Of a DNA stretch of 64,000 bases, positions 39,023 to 51,702 are shown in pieces; position 1 is the stretch's first letter; the number at the start of each line of letters is the position of its first letter. The DNA comes from Climacteris rufus (Eukaryota > Chordata > Aves > Passeriformes > Climacteridae): the NCBI GenBank assembly GCA_013398175.1, contig VZRZ01005134.1, positions 364,400-428,399 of the forward strand, written 5' to 3'. The position numbers were made by a program, and so were the translations under genes. A model generated the notes under the pieces. The model saw only the letters and a program-made list of their open reading frames with translations. It searched no databases and was not told where the DNA came from.

Positions 39023-42000
39023 CAGAAGGAACACACCAGGCGCCTCACCTGTGCATGTCAAAGATAACACACCATGAACTGATGAAACTCTGCTTGGGTG
39101 ACAGATGTTCAATGGAAAACAAGTATATTAATTAAGAAACCATAAGAATGGTCCTTAGCACTTAGTAGAGAAAATGTATCACTTCTCACATGCTTACATC
39201 ATTTTAAGCATTTTATGAGAAACTTACTTTTTTTTTAATTGTTTTATTAAAAAATAAATCTAATAAAAAGTGTGTGTCTGAGCAAAATGTGAGGCATTTT
39301 AAAAATCTAGAATACCAATGTTTCAAAATGTCAGTGACAGAAATGCCGGTAAAGGCATCAAATTCATTCTCACTAGTCTTCCTTTTTTTAACTAATCATC
39401 AGGGCCAGGTGCTGAGTAAGAATATGCTTAAATATGAAATAAAAGAAAATTATTTAGGTGAAATACTATGTTTGCAGAAGACAAAATTTGAATTTTTTTT
39501 TTTTTTGCAAGTGCCTTCACATTTACACCTCTGTAGAAAAAGGCAGTCAATGGAGTGCCCACTGGTATTTGATAGGATGATCTTCTTGAGAAAAACAGTG
39601 TAAAAAAAAAATTTAGCTTTAAAGCAATTTCTGAGTTCTTAGTCAGCTCCAGTTCTTGCCAAGGATTCCAGTGCTGCCAAAGGCACAACAGTACTGAAAG
39701 TTGTAATTCTGAAACCAGGAGCAGTCTGCCATGACTTGAAATATCACACAGTTTTACACACACACAATGCCATATGCAGCATCGAGAAGATGTGGATTTT
39801 CCAAAAGAGCAGAAAATGTAATGAGAAAGTGCCCTGGCACTTTGGTGTCCAAGTGCACCCAAACAGCTGAAAGTGGGTAAGACTGCAGATCAGTGTGCAG
39901 CAGCCTTTGCTTCTTTAAATGTCAAAGAGCACCTTCAAACAAACAAATGCATAATCTTAAAATTAAATGCTAAAAAACAGCTGTAAAATCTAGTTTTGGA
40001 AGAAGGTGCCTGCTAGCATCTGTTACAAAAACCTACCTGGGAAATCCCCATAGTTACACATAGAAAGCTTTGCCTTTCAAACCAAGTAATTTCATCTTTT
40101 CATATTTCAGTCACTTGCCTGAAGCTGTTTCACTGGGCTTTTTTTGTGTATGTATGTGTGTTTTAAGGAAAATTTTACTACCTGTTCTTATGTGAATGAA
40201 AAATTTTAAAATAACATCATATACCACACTGCAAAGTAACAACAATGACAATACTTTTTTTATTTTATGGATATTTTTCCTGGGGGAAAAAAAATACAAT
40301 AAAAGTCCATTCAGATGGTCACAGAGTGTTTGCTGGCTCTGGACTGGTACAGGAGGCTGGATCAGATCACTCACTGCAGACTTGATCTGTGCCCCACCAC
40401 TTGACAATATTCAATATCCAGCATCCAACAGCACAAAAAAAGGATATAAAAGACAATAAAAAATGTTCAAAACAGGTCAGAAAACAGCAGTTCAGAAAAA
40501 ATAAACACCAACTCCATGCAGTCCTGTAAAATCAGCCACTAACCTTACTGAATGAACTTTCTGTGACAGTATTTGCCATTTTTAACCCCAAACTAACCTC
40601 AACCAGCCAGCCTGCTGCTGGTGAATTACACCCAGATTGGCCACTTTGCCTCATGGAAATACACACCAGGAAGTTCAACAAATACACAGGAAAATCCAGA
40701 GACTTTCAAATCCTAAAATTTTAGGGTAAATATCTGCAATATTCGGTGTTTTCCTAAATATCTTGCAGATTTGGGCAAAATGTCTAATACACCATTTGCA
40801 AAGACTGTGCTGCCATCCTTTCTAGGAAATGAACCAACAAGCAGGCAAACAACTTTGTCATAAAATCATTAAGAATAGGAAACACCTCTTCGGTCATCAG
40901 GCCAACATATGAAAAGTCTGTAGTTTGCAAATGAAAAGCATTCCACAGTCACTGTTTCACAGAAAATACAGCATAATAAATAAAACTGCAAAGGACCATG
41001 AGCACACAGCTCTTGGTGCAAATGGCGTGCTTCATTTGTAGGCCCCACAAAAGAATTTACTTATTTTTTTTAATAAAAGTCCACAGTGCTCTGTTCAGCA
41101 TGACTGGGGGCCAGCATGGTGTTTTACCAAGACAATTTCCAAGCAACACAATCTTCATCACAGGAAACCTGAACTGTAAATTGTGTAACATGCCAAGAGG
41201 AGAATTCAAAGGAGCAGATGGCAGATAAAATGAAAGATGTGGTGTTCGAGGGGTTCCACGCAGGGAGACATGTTGCTTTGGTTCAATGTGTGTTTTTAAT
41301 AATTTGTTTGGTAATTTCAGGAACAGAGAAAATGCCCCACCACAGAGCTACATAGCATGAACACAGGTGTGAGAAAAGATGCAAGCCCTGGTGCAAGAAG
41401 GGCAAAGCAGATATTTTTAAATGAATAAAACAGTATTTTCACCACTCAGGTAAAGTTTGGAGACAGGACCATGCTGCTTAAAAAATAACAGGCATACAAG
41501 TATCCACTTCTAATTTTTCTGACTGGGCAGAAACAAAAGAAGATGCTTTGACCTTTGCAGCCAATATTGGTTTTATATTTAACTTCAGTACAACCAGAAT
41601 AAATACTAAATATACCCATCTGAATGCAGTGTTGCTTAGCACTGAAAAATATAAGTTGAAAAATGTATGTGACGTAGACTGTGGCAAAACAGTGTCATTA
41701 ACACCCAGTCTCAATAAAACACTGCCCTTGTCTTGATCTCAAGCGTTTATTACCATAGATCTGCGTTAAAAATAATGACAATAAGTCATATATCAATGGG
41801 TGTCTGAAGAGGCCACGTTGAACTCGGACCTCTTCAAGGACAGCACATTAATCTGCTCCTGAATACGACAGACAAGGAAGCTCACTTTAAACCTGGGTCA
41901 GTTTGAACAAATTCCTGAGTCCTCAACTGGTTTTGCTGAGTGCCCAAACTTCTTTGCAGACACTTCTATTTCACCAAACACAAATGCCCAGTGAGAGACC

Positions 42001-43014
42001 TGCTTTAGCATAAGAGTCAAAACATGATTTTTCACTCTAGCTCACACTAACTTGGCTTTGCAATGTGCAAACTAAGCAAGAGACAAGACTGTGATAGGCG
42101 TTAGAAAAAATACACCTGGAGTGAGGTTTCATTATTCTTCTCAGAAATGCTACATTTTTCCTCTTACTTTTTCATGGGTATAATTCTTAATTTTTCAGAC
42201 AAAAACTAAAAACTGAGTACTCAAGGCCTTTTCTCATGAACAAGGGAAGGCCATTTACACTGATTTTTCTTTTATCTTGGTGAATAGAGCTGTTGACTGG
42301 AAGCCAACAGTTTATCAGTCTCTCTGAATTCACCCCCGAAAGAAACATTTTCACATCAGCCATCACTGAGCACCCTGGTGCTCCTCCATGCCCTTCAGTT
42401 TTCATTAGTGTAGGAGTCAGGCCTATTGATTTTGAGTTTTTCTTTCTTTTTTTAAGATTTTTTTTTCCCACTCTGAATATATGGATTTTTTCCACCTCTC
42501 CCTTCCTTTTCCATATGTTCCTCAGAGCAGACTTACTCATTTTCAGTGCAGGGTTTTGGGTTTCCAGGGGATGCTCAGCACCCTCTCGGGTGGCTGCAAG
42601 TCCAAAACATTCCCAGCCAGCACCTCCTGCTCTGAGGAAACAGAGCTGCCAGGCTCTGGAGTGCTGTGTTAAAATCCTGCCCTTCCTTCCTTTGGATTTT
42701 CCCCTCTTCTGTTCTGCAAACAGATGGCAAAACCTCTCCTTGCATTACCCCCTTCCAGCTGATGTTGGATGGAGCCTAGAGCACTTCCACACATTCCCAC
42801 CTCCGCTGCACACCACGGAGCCCACCACAAAAACAAGGATTACTGTTCCTATAATCTATTCTCCTCGGCACTGGAGATGTGGGGAATGCTTTTAACTGGG
42901 GTTGTTTCAGGTCAGAATAATGAAAATCAGTAATTTTATCTTTGCTTCTGGACTGAGTAAGTCCTTGTGTTCTTCATAAAGAGGCGTGCAGAAATGCCAC
43001 ATGTACAGAGAACG

Positions 43015-43298
43015 CTGGCTGGGATTGACAGAACAGCAGGGAATGGCTTCCCAGTGCCAGAGGGCAGGGTTGGATGGGATATTGGGAAGGAATTGTTCCC
43101 TGGGAGGGTGGGCAGGCCCTGGCACAGGGTGCCCAGAGAAGCTGTGGCTGCCCCTGGATCCCTGGCAGTGTCCAAGGCCAGGCTGGACGGGGCTTGGAGC
43201 AGCCTGGGACAGTGGGAGGTGTCCCTGCCCATGGCAGGGGTGGCACTGGATGGGATTTAAGATCCCTTCCCACTCAAACCATTTTTGGATTCTACAGC
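43015..43298 (+). mobile_element. CR1 LINE 3' end (subfamily with ctggatccctgg)
   Basis: Runs from 'gggattgacagaacagcagg' through 'gaagctgtggctgcccctgg', 'atccctggcagtgtccaagg' and 'gaggtgtccctgcccatggc' to 'cccttcccactcaaaccat' and a decayed tail ttttggattct. It is in sense orientation on the + strand and closely matches the copy at 51424-51702. The overlapping open frames of up to 125 codons on both strands are by-products. Confidence 0.93.
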
Positions 43299-45830
43299 TA
43301 CTGGAAGATGCTAAAGGACTAATTATAAGTGCAGTGATGGAAAAGTCCTCACTGCTTCCATAGTCTTATTTCTGGCACTCAAGGTAAATGCATTTAAGTG
43401 CTCTTAGTCTGTGATCCTGGAGACCTGGGAAAATGACCAGCAGACACTCACGTGGTCAAGAAAGCCTTGACTGGAACTTGATGGATTTTCATGACAGCTA
43501 AGTACACTAACAAAAAACAAATGACTAGTTTGTCTTCGCCACCAACTGCTTGGTTCAGGATAAAACCTAAAAACCAGTCTTTTGCTGGTTTTTTCCCTGT
43601 TTTTTTGTTCCCCTCCCCCCAACTATATATTAAAAAAAAGTATCTATCAAGCAGAAGTAAAATATTTTGTATTTGGGTCAACCAAAAAATTTCCACACTT
43701 GTAGTGAAACACCTCATAGCAATTTCAACCCTCTCAAGAGAAAATAACAAAAAATCAACCATTTTATATCAGTTGGAATTTTCTCTTAAAAAAATTCAAA
43801 ATTAGGTGTCAATAAACACTGTATCACAAAAATTAAAATGGAAGTCAGTAATACAGTTCCATAAATATTTTTCTAAGTTTTTAAGTTACACTTCTTTTCT
43901 TTCTGTTAGTTTTTAGGTCAAAGACATGTGTTTGTTTTCAAAGTTAAGAATTCCTTCTGAATTTAACACGCACTCATGAATAATTTGCATGGCCCCCGTG
44001 GCATTTTCCAGTTAATATTCATGCAAGGAAAACTTCAGGTTCAGAGATGGGTGATCCAAATGCTAACAGATGCAGTTTTATTGCATTGTCAATTGCTCAA
44101 CTTTATACAGATTTATTAATGTTAACACAAAAGACTCACTTAGCCAAGTTGCTGAATTGCTGAAGTCTAACAAAGACTTAAAGACAAAGACAAAAAGTAA
44201 AACACAAAAATTAATCCCAAACATTAATTTTTCCCCCTCCAAAGCCTTTTTCACCAGGAATTTTTGATGACTTCACCAAACAGAAAATAATTCTTTTACG
44301 GAAATCCACTAGACTATTAAAATTTAACTTAAACCACATATTTTAAAGTCCATGGTAATTACTGTGTACAGCATTCTGTGAGCTCTTTCTACATCAAAGA
44401 TTATTGTGACTAAGTACAAAATACGTTGAAGAAGTTAAGACATAAAAAAGAGCAGTCATGAAATATTCATCTGGTGAGCAAATCCTTCCACTTCATAAAT
44501 ATTCCATGTTTTAACCTAGTGAATTTTATCCATGACTCTGCATTAAAAGGACACAGTGACACACCACAGATTTAAAATACATACACACAAACATGCATGC
44601 CCTACTCTGTGAGGCTGATAGAGGAAAGTGTCTGCTGAAACTGAACAGCCAATATTGGACTGAATTTTCTTCACTTAAGTATCTTTTTGTTGATCCTTTG
44701 TGCCACACAAAGCTCTACATGAGATCCATTTTATAAGTTTAAAAGTGACTGACGACATTTATTGTCTCCTGCTGACCTGGAATAAATCAATGAAATACAC
44801 ATTTATAATTCCTTCCACTGGCTATGCTTCTTTTATTGTACTATCCTGCAGCTTGAGAATTATTTAAATAGCCCCTCACATCAGTTTATAATGTAGATAC
44901 CCACTGAAATCACCAGAGTTTAAACAAGCCAGGACAAAATTCAAGCTTACAACTCCAGGATAATTAATTCCTCTGCAATTAGGTCAATCTTTCCCAGCAG
45001 AAACTGATCATGTAAATTTCGCTACCATTTTGCCACAACAATCACAAACCCCAGTGAGTGACAGGCTTAGTGAGGTTCTTTCTAGTTGCTTTCCAAAACA
45101 TTTTCAATCCTCATTCCACACAGAGCCCCACAAGTCTGGGGGAGGCCAACAGTTCCTAGTTTGTGTTTGGCTACTGTGCATCAAGGTGGTCAATCAAGGA
45201 GGTCACAGCAGAAGGATTTTTTTTTTAACCTTTTTTTTTAATACTGCCCAAAGCTTTTGTCCTCCTTGGGGGAGAGGGCATCTCTATTTAATGAGCTTTC
45301 CTTTTCTTCAAACAGTTTTGTACATGACTTACCAATCAACTTGGAAAACAACAGTGGACTGAGCAACTTGGTATAAATTAAAGTATGGCAGATGCTGTTT
45401 GTTTTGTAATAACATTAATGAGCAGAGTTGTTAATGGCAAATCCATGCTATCCATAAAAACTGAATCAGCAAACTTAAGGAAAACAAAATGTTTTCTGTC
45501 CATATTTCTTCTCCTTCATCTTCTAAAGTCCTTTGGCTTTTCTTAGTCACCTTGAAGCCTTTAAAGGACTGATTCTTCATATCACTTTCCTGTATTGCTT
45601 GCTCTTTACTGCATAGTGGCATGAGGGATGCTGGGTTTTCTTAAAACAAAAAATCCAAGTAACTGTTCAAAAATCCTCCTGATGAAATCTTGAAAATCAA
45701 TCAGAGTTTCTTAATAGTCACAAAGATCCTTGGTTTGTTTTGCTTTTGGGTTTTTCCTGTATGCTGTAGTATGATATTCCGTAGGTGTTCCACCTAATCT
45801 GGATTACTATTGTAATTTGGGGAATTATGC

Positions 45831-46125
45831 ATAGAATCACAGAATTGCAGAATGGTTTGGGTTGGAAGGGGACTTAAAACTCATCCAGTGCCACCTCTGC
45901 CATGGGCAGGGACACCTCCCACTGTCCCAGGCTGCTCCAAGCCCCGTCCAACCTGGTCTTGGACACTTCCAGGGATCCAGGGGCAGCCACAGCTTCTCTG
46001 GGCACCCTGTGCCAGGGCCTCCCCACCCTCACAGGGAACAATTTTTTCTGTATATCCAACCTAAATTTCCCCCTTTCAGTTTGAGCCCATTATTCCTTGT
46101 CCTACCACTGCTGTTCCTGATGAAG
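45831..46125 (-). mobile_element. CR1 LINE 3' end (same subfamily as 43015 and 51285)
   Basis: Starts atagaatcacagaattgcag, then 'tttgggttggaaggggactt', 'ccatgggcagggacacctcc', 'ttccagggatccaggggcag' and 'ctctgggcaccctgtgccag', and runs into 'ttattccttgtcctaccact'. It is in inverted orientation to the copies at 43.0 and 51.5 kb. Confidence 0.93.
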
Positions 46126-46768
46126 GTTTCCTGACGAAGTCAGGCTTCCATCCTGTCGTGCTGCTATTGTTAATTCGTCAGGCTATTGATACATCAAATT
46201 TCTTCCTATGCCAAACCAAAGGATTAATAAGGTTGTTGGAAGCCTTTCAAAGGAATGTCCCACGTGCATCCTGTAGCCTGCATCACCACCTGGAAGTAGG
46301 AGCCTGTTATCTGCTGCTGTTCTGCAATAAAGTTATACTTACAGGTGGCCATGACTTTATGCCTTATTATCATAGGTTGGTTTTTAACTTTATCTTTTCA
46401 GTAAGAACATCATTGCCATCATGCCAGTTGCACCTGGTGGTACGATAACCAGAGATTCTTCTGCACCCACAGTGAGTCCAATACCTTCTAAAAAATGTCT
46501 TGAAAATGCTCAGCAGTCCTGAAGAAATTGTAATTTCTCATCCAGTTTTGTTGGGGGCACACTATATTGAATAACAGCCATTGCTAATATTTGGGTTTAA
46601 ATAATATCTGCAATATCCAGTTGTCTACATGACAGTGATTCTGCTGTATGACTGGACGCCAGATTAACATATCTTCTTGTTTAATGGCTTTTTCATCAGT
46701 GATTTACATTGTAAATATCATCATTTATATCATGCATATTTCATATTTACCCACTGATCAAATAATTA

Positions 46769-46866
46769 CAGAATCTGTGGAATTACAAAACATACAGAAT
46801 CTAGGTTGGAAAAGATTCCCAAGATCATAAAGTCCAACCTGTGATGCCACCTTAAGAATTTATCAC
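46769..46866 (-). mobile_element. CR1 LINE 3' scrap
   Basis: acagaatctgtggaattac, then 'aatctaggttggaaaagatt' and 'atcataaagtccaacctgtg', match the reversed 3' end of the CR1 type that has ggttggaaaaga. Confidence 0.7.
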
Positions 46867-49082
46867 TTCCCTTGTCCTTCTGGTCATACTATTTTTGATA
46901 CAAATCCTGTTGCTGGTTTATATATAATCCATTTTCCATCATCTCACCCACTCCTTTTCAATAGTAAGACTAAATATTACAGTCAATGAGATTCCTGAAT
47001 ACTGAAGATACAAAAAATCTTTAAAAAAAACAAAACCAAAAGAAAGAAAAAAGGCAAACATAAAATTAATTTGGTATCTTCTCAGTTTGTCAGCCATAAT
47101 GATGTTAAAACAGATCTGGGTTAAGGTTTCTGGTTCTTGTGTCTACATTTCAGGAAAGGTTTGAAAATATCAAAGAAAGAGGAAATTAACAGAATTGTAA
47201 CCAGAAAAAGAAACACAGAAATAATCACAAATACGGATTAGAGTGTTCTGTTACTTGGTTGATGAAAACAAAGAGAAAAGTACCTGAGCACTATTTATAT
47301 ATAATGAATCCAGTGCTGAAAAGTTGTTTTTTTGTTTTTAATTTTTGTTGGGGATTTCCACCTTAAAACACAAAGTGATGTTTCTAGATGTGCTCTACCA
47401 CACTGGTAGTCAGGTGATTTCCCTGAAATACGTGTAATCTAAACAATGCCATTTCCCACCTACTGCCAGAGCAAAGACTGACAACTAGATCAGCTGGGCT
47501 CCTCTCATCTTATAACGTTGTTCTCTAAATCCCCTCTTCTTTCTGGATTTATCCCACTTGTGAGCTTGCTGGGAAAAGGAAAAGTTTAGGGTGGCTTTCT
47601 GGCCTGCAGGCAGCAGCACTGGTGTGTGGTGGCACTTTGTGATTCACAGATTCCTCCTGCATTTCCCAGTGACCTGTTCTGGTCCTAGTGCTGGTGGATC
47701 CTCATGGACAGTCAGAAATCTAACTGCATCCAAGTCTGAATAATGGGCCCTGTTAAAAAAGTTGAATTGTGATTTTTTACGTTTTTCAGTTGTTCTACTT
47801 TCCCTGGAGCGAAGAGTACACGGCATCTGTATTCTCAGCTCCTCTGTCACCATTTTGGCCTGAAAAAGGGTTTGGCAATCCTTCTCCAGCCTGAGAGGAT
47901 ACTTTCTGTACTGCCAAAGAGTGGAAATGTGTGGTCCTACAGATGACATGGTTCTACAGATCCCACTAAACTACAAAAAGCTTGATTTCCCTGAAGTTCC
48001 TCTTGAACTGTGGAGTCAGTTCCCTCTCCTCCTCTTCTTTGCTAGGCCATTTTGATTCCTTTATAATGATGCTCCCTTCATCACTTTGTTCTCACCAGGC
48101 AGGCCATCACTGTTATGTTTCACTGTACTGCACTCTGGTTTTCTGTTAATCACATACACTTTGCTGCTCCAGCTCTCACCAGACTAGAGTGTTGCCACTG
48201 TGATTCAGGTACCACACACTGGGTAACATGAAAAAAACAATAATTCTGTGTTTATAAAGCTAAATTTTCTCCTTCCTACCCAAATCTGGTCGTGAAGACT
48301 GTAAAAATGAAAACAAACTAGATTAACAAACTAGATTTACTGTGCCACCCACAAATCCTGTCTCCTCTCCTACCCAACCTGTAGGCTTCTCAGGTTCCAA
48401 GCAGACCTGTCACACCAAGTGACTTCAGCACAGAAAATGTAGATTTTAGGGCTGCCAAGTCAAAGCAGAACAGCACAGCACACTATGGGCCATTTTTCAA
48501 CAAACACAGCTCATGAGAAACACAGATGCAACACTGTTTGTTACAAGGTATGAAATTAAACTCAGTGGCAGGTGAAATCATATAGAAAAAAGTAATTTAA
48601 TTCAATGCTGATTAACCAGATTATTGTAGTTTTAATATATTTTTCTCCTAAACTAGGGTCAGATATTTCTCCTACAATATTGCCACCAGTGTGATTTCAG
48701 CAAGGCCAGACAAAAGCTGTGTAATTTAATTCCTTCTGTATGTAACTGCAAGATGCACGAAAGAAATGCTTAACACATCCCAATTCTAATCAGTATCAAG
48801 ACTCATAGACTTCTTGTTTAATATTTACATTCCTTATTTTAGGAAACTTCTTATTTCATGGTCTTTGGGCATTCATGTATTCAACTGCAATACTTGAAAT
48901 ATAATTAATCTATTTCACTTTGAATTACTGATTCTTTGAGAATGCTTGGGTCCCTTCTTCCACCCTGAGAGGGCAAGTGATGAACACGCTGGTAATTTCA
49001 GAAGCATCCACAGCCTGCATTCAGACTGATATATTTATTTACATTGTTTATGCTACATTGGCCAGGATCTGTGGTTATATAC

Positions 49083-49107
49083 TATATATATATATATGTA
49101 TATATAA
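49083..49107 (+). repeat. (TA)n microsatellite
   Basis: Alternating TA with one g interruption. Confidence 0.9.
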
Positions 49108-49670
49108 CTAAAACTGGTCCCAAAAACACCATTAGTGAGGACAAAGTTAATCCATTTCTCACTTTTGTTGCTGACTTAGGCTAATGTATTGTTCAGCTAC
49201 GAGCTAATGACTACTGCAGATGTTTCTTATTTCATGCCAGGAAGAGCAGAAGCTGAAATTAAATATTTTCTTTTTATGACTGTCATCGTTCCCCTTATAA
49301 ATTACAGCCCATTCAGTCATACTTTTGAATAAATCAAATGACACTGACAACGCAGTTTTCCTATCTGCAAAAATTAATCTTAAAGGACCAAATTCTGGCC
49401 TCATTAGGCTGTTCATAATGAATAATATAGCTGATGATTAAAAAGTTGACCTGCCTAAGAAGGAGAGGAAACTAATAGGAATTTTTAATCAAGACATGCT
49501 CTCTCTCTCAATTGCGGCAAGATTACATTTGTACTTAAATGTGTTGGCATACAACTGTCTTCATGTTATTTCACACTCTTACTGCCCTCATCTTACTTAC
49601 ACATGGAGAAACCCAAGACACCTTCAAGAATGCTTTTTTGTTTAATTTAATGTCAATTCAAATTGAGTTT

Positions 49671-49724
49671 TACATGAACTGGATGTTTCATATTAACTGG
49701 ATGTTTTACATGAACTGGATGTTT
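49671..49724 (+). repeat. 18-bp tandem repeat, three copies
   Basis: tacatgaactggatgttt, catattaactggatgttt, tacatgaactggatgttt. Copies 1 and 3 are identical; the middle one differs at three sites. The unit is a multiple of three, which lets a chance open frame pass through. Confidence 0.95.
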
Positions 49725-51284
49725 TACATTTTGAGATAATAGTAATATAATACCCTGAGATTTTGGTCTTAAAAATATTTTTCTAACTTCTTTCTCAGGC
49801 TTTAAGGCTTGATCCACAACCACGATTTTGTTGATGTCCTCACTGCCTGTGCAAATGCAGATCTTGTGCTAACACAGGGCTGCAACAACTCAGAACTTTT
49901 TCTCAGGTGTATCTCTGTAGCTAAAAATCCTTACTAATGATGAAAACTCTTCTTTGTCACAGTAAGAATGTTATTAGTTCATACTGTCCCAACAGGAGAA
50001 AGCTGGCTAATGTAGGGGAAGGACTCATCTGACTTAAGAACATGGTTTTTGTGTGCAGAACTATAACCAAAAACATGGTTTTCAAAATCTGAAAATGGTG
50101 TGGCTTGTGTTTTGTGATGTCTTTTAAACAACATCAGTACTCAGACAAGTATATTCTTTTGAGCCATATAATACTCACTATAGGGTCTCACTGAGAATGC
50201 AATTTTCATCTTAATTAACTGTAAGTTGTTGAAACTGAGCTTTTCACCCTTTCTAAAGCTCTAGTCACTGCAACTGCTGAATAAATTAGGAAACAAGCAT
50301 TTTTTTAATGAATGCCTATATTAGTACCATTTCGGAGAGGAACTGGCCACAAAATATCTCAGTTCTTCTGTTCTGATGCATTTCTAATCATAGATCATCT
50401 TTTCTTTAGGTACATCCTTTCTTGGCACTTTCCCATTGATGGCTTTTGCTAAAACACATCTGACAGTCTGGGGACTAACATACTTTTTTTTCTTGCTTTA
50501 TTGTTGTTTTGTTTTTGTTGTTGGTTAGATTTTATAAAGGACATTAAATGCTGATTCGTAGCAAAATAATGTAATCTTAAATATGCTTCTGAGGCTGAAG
50601 CTGCTTCCAGACTAGGTGGGAAATGAAACAAAGGCATGGTCAACAAATGAGAAACTTTACTTCTCACCTGTTTCTGTGTACATCACAAAACACATCTGAC
50701 TCCAAGGAAACTCCTAAGTATGTTCAGAAGGAAGACTAACTCCAAGGCAGTTACCACAGCAGCAGATGTTCTTTCCACTCCAGTTTTCCCTACACATGCA
50801 TTCAGAAGACCAGCTGAACAAAGATCAGAAGCCAAATAGTTACTGCTGTTCAAAGCCATGAGGAGCTACAAAAGATATTGTCTGGCATTTAGAGAAAGGA
50901 CTCTGGGATTTACAGGTATCTTGGCTTTCCCCTCTGAAAATCTGAATCCATCATTCCTAACCCTGTTTTCCAGGCTGTGGGATGCTACAAAGGGTAAACA
51001 GCTTCAAGCCATGGAACTTCTTTGCATGATCTTTCTGGTGAGTAAAAGGAACACCAAAGGCATTACCCAGAAGACACACCTTTCTGCAATAACATGTTTG
51101 TGTGGATGCACTCATACAAAGGGGAAGGGCAAGGAAGAGTTGTGTATGAATTGAAATACAGTATTTGAAGCCTCTCCATGAGGATTTGAAGTCTGGGCCT
51201 TTCTATCCTATTGTTTTTGTACAAGATACTTGTACAGCAAAGCTAAATATTCCAGGATATTTTGACCACCTCTAGTACCCTGTC

Positions 51285-51702
51285 AGGAAGCAAGTGTAGG
51301 GCATCATTAAGGCAAAGAGAACTGGGATTGTTCAGCCTAAAGAGGAGAAGCTTTGGGGTGACCTCACTGTGGCCTTCAGTACCCGAAGAAGCTGACAGGA
51401 AAGATGGAGAGATTATTTACAAGGGATGGAATGACAGAACAGGGGGGAATGGCTTCCCACTGCCCCAGAGCAGGGTCAGATGGGATATTGGGAAGGAATT
51501 GTTCCCTGGGAGGGTGGGGAGGCCCTGGCACAGGGTGCCCAGAGAAGCTGTGGCTGCCCCTGGATCCCTGGCAGTGCCCAAGGCCAGGCTGGACGAGGCT
51601 GGGAGCACCTGGGACAGTGGGAGGTGTCCCTGCCATGGCAGGGGTGGCACTGGGTGGGATTAAGGTCCCTTCCAACCCAGACCATTCCATGATTCTGTGA
51701 TC
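51285..51702 (+). mobile_element. CR1 LINE 3' end, about 420 bp
   Basis: Contains 'ctgggattgttcagcctaaa', 'gacaggaaagatggagagat', 'gaaggaattgttccctggg', 'gaagctgtggctgcccctgg' and 'ggtcccttccaacccagacc', and ends attccatgattctgtgat, a well-preserved octamer tail. It is the best-preserved CR1 3' end in the window. The left limit is approximate. Confidence 0.95.

Noticed and set aside
41805..41836. 8-bp inverted repeat TGAAGAGG ... CCTCTTCA with a 16-nt spacer
   Set aside because: It is within chance expectation for this length of DNA.
42293..42895. 200-codon open frame on the + strand, the longest in the window
   Set aside because: It has no recognisable domain, is rich in Phe/Pro/Ser as read-through of T/C-rich DNA would be, shows no splice context, and lies antisense to EDIL3 within intron 2. 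A protein search and RNA-seq would settle it.
43983..43990. Octamer ATTTGCAT near ttaatattcatgcaag, a possible POU-factor site cluster
   Set aside because: Such 8-mers are expected a few times in 64 kb of AT-rich DNA, and conservation cannot be judged from one sequence.
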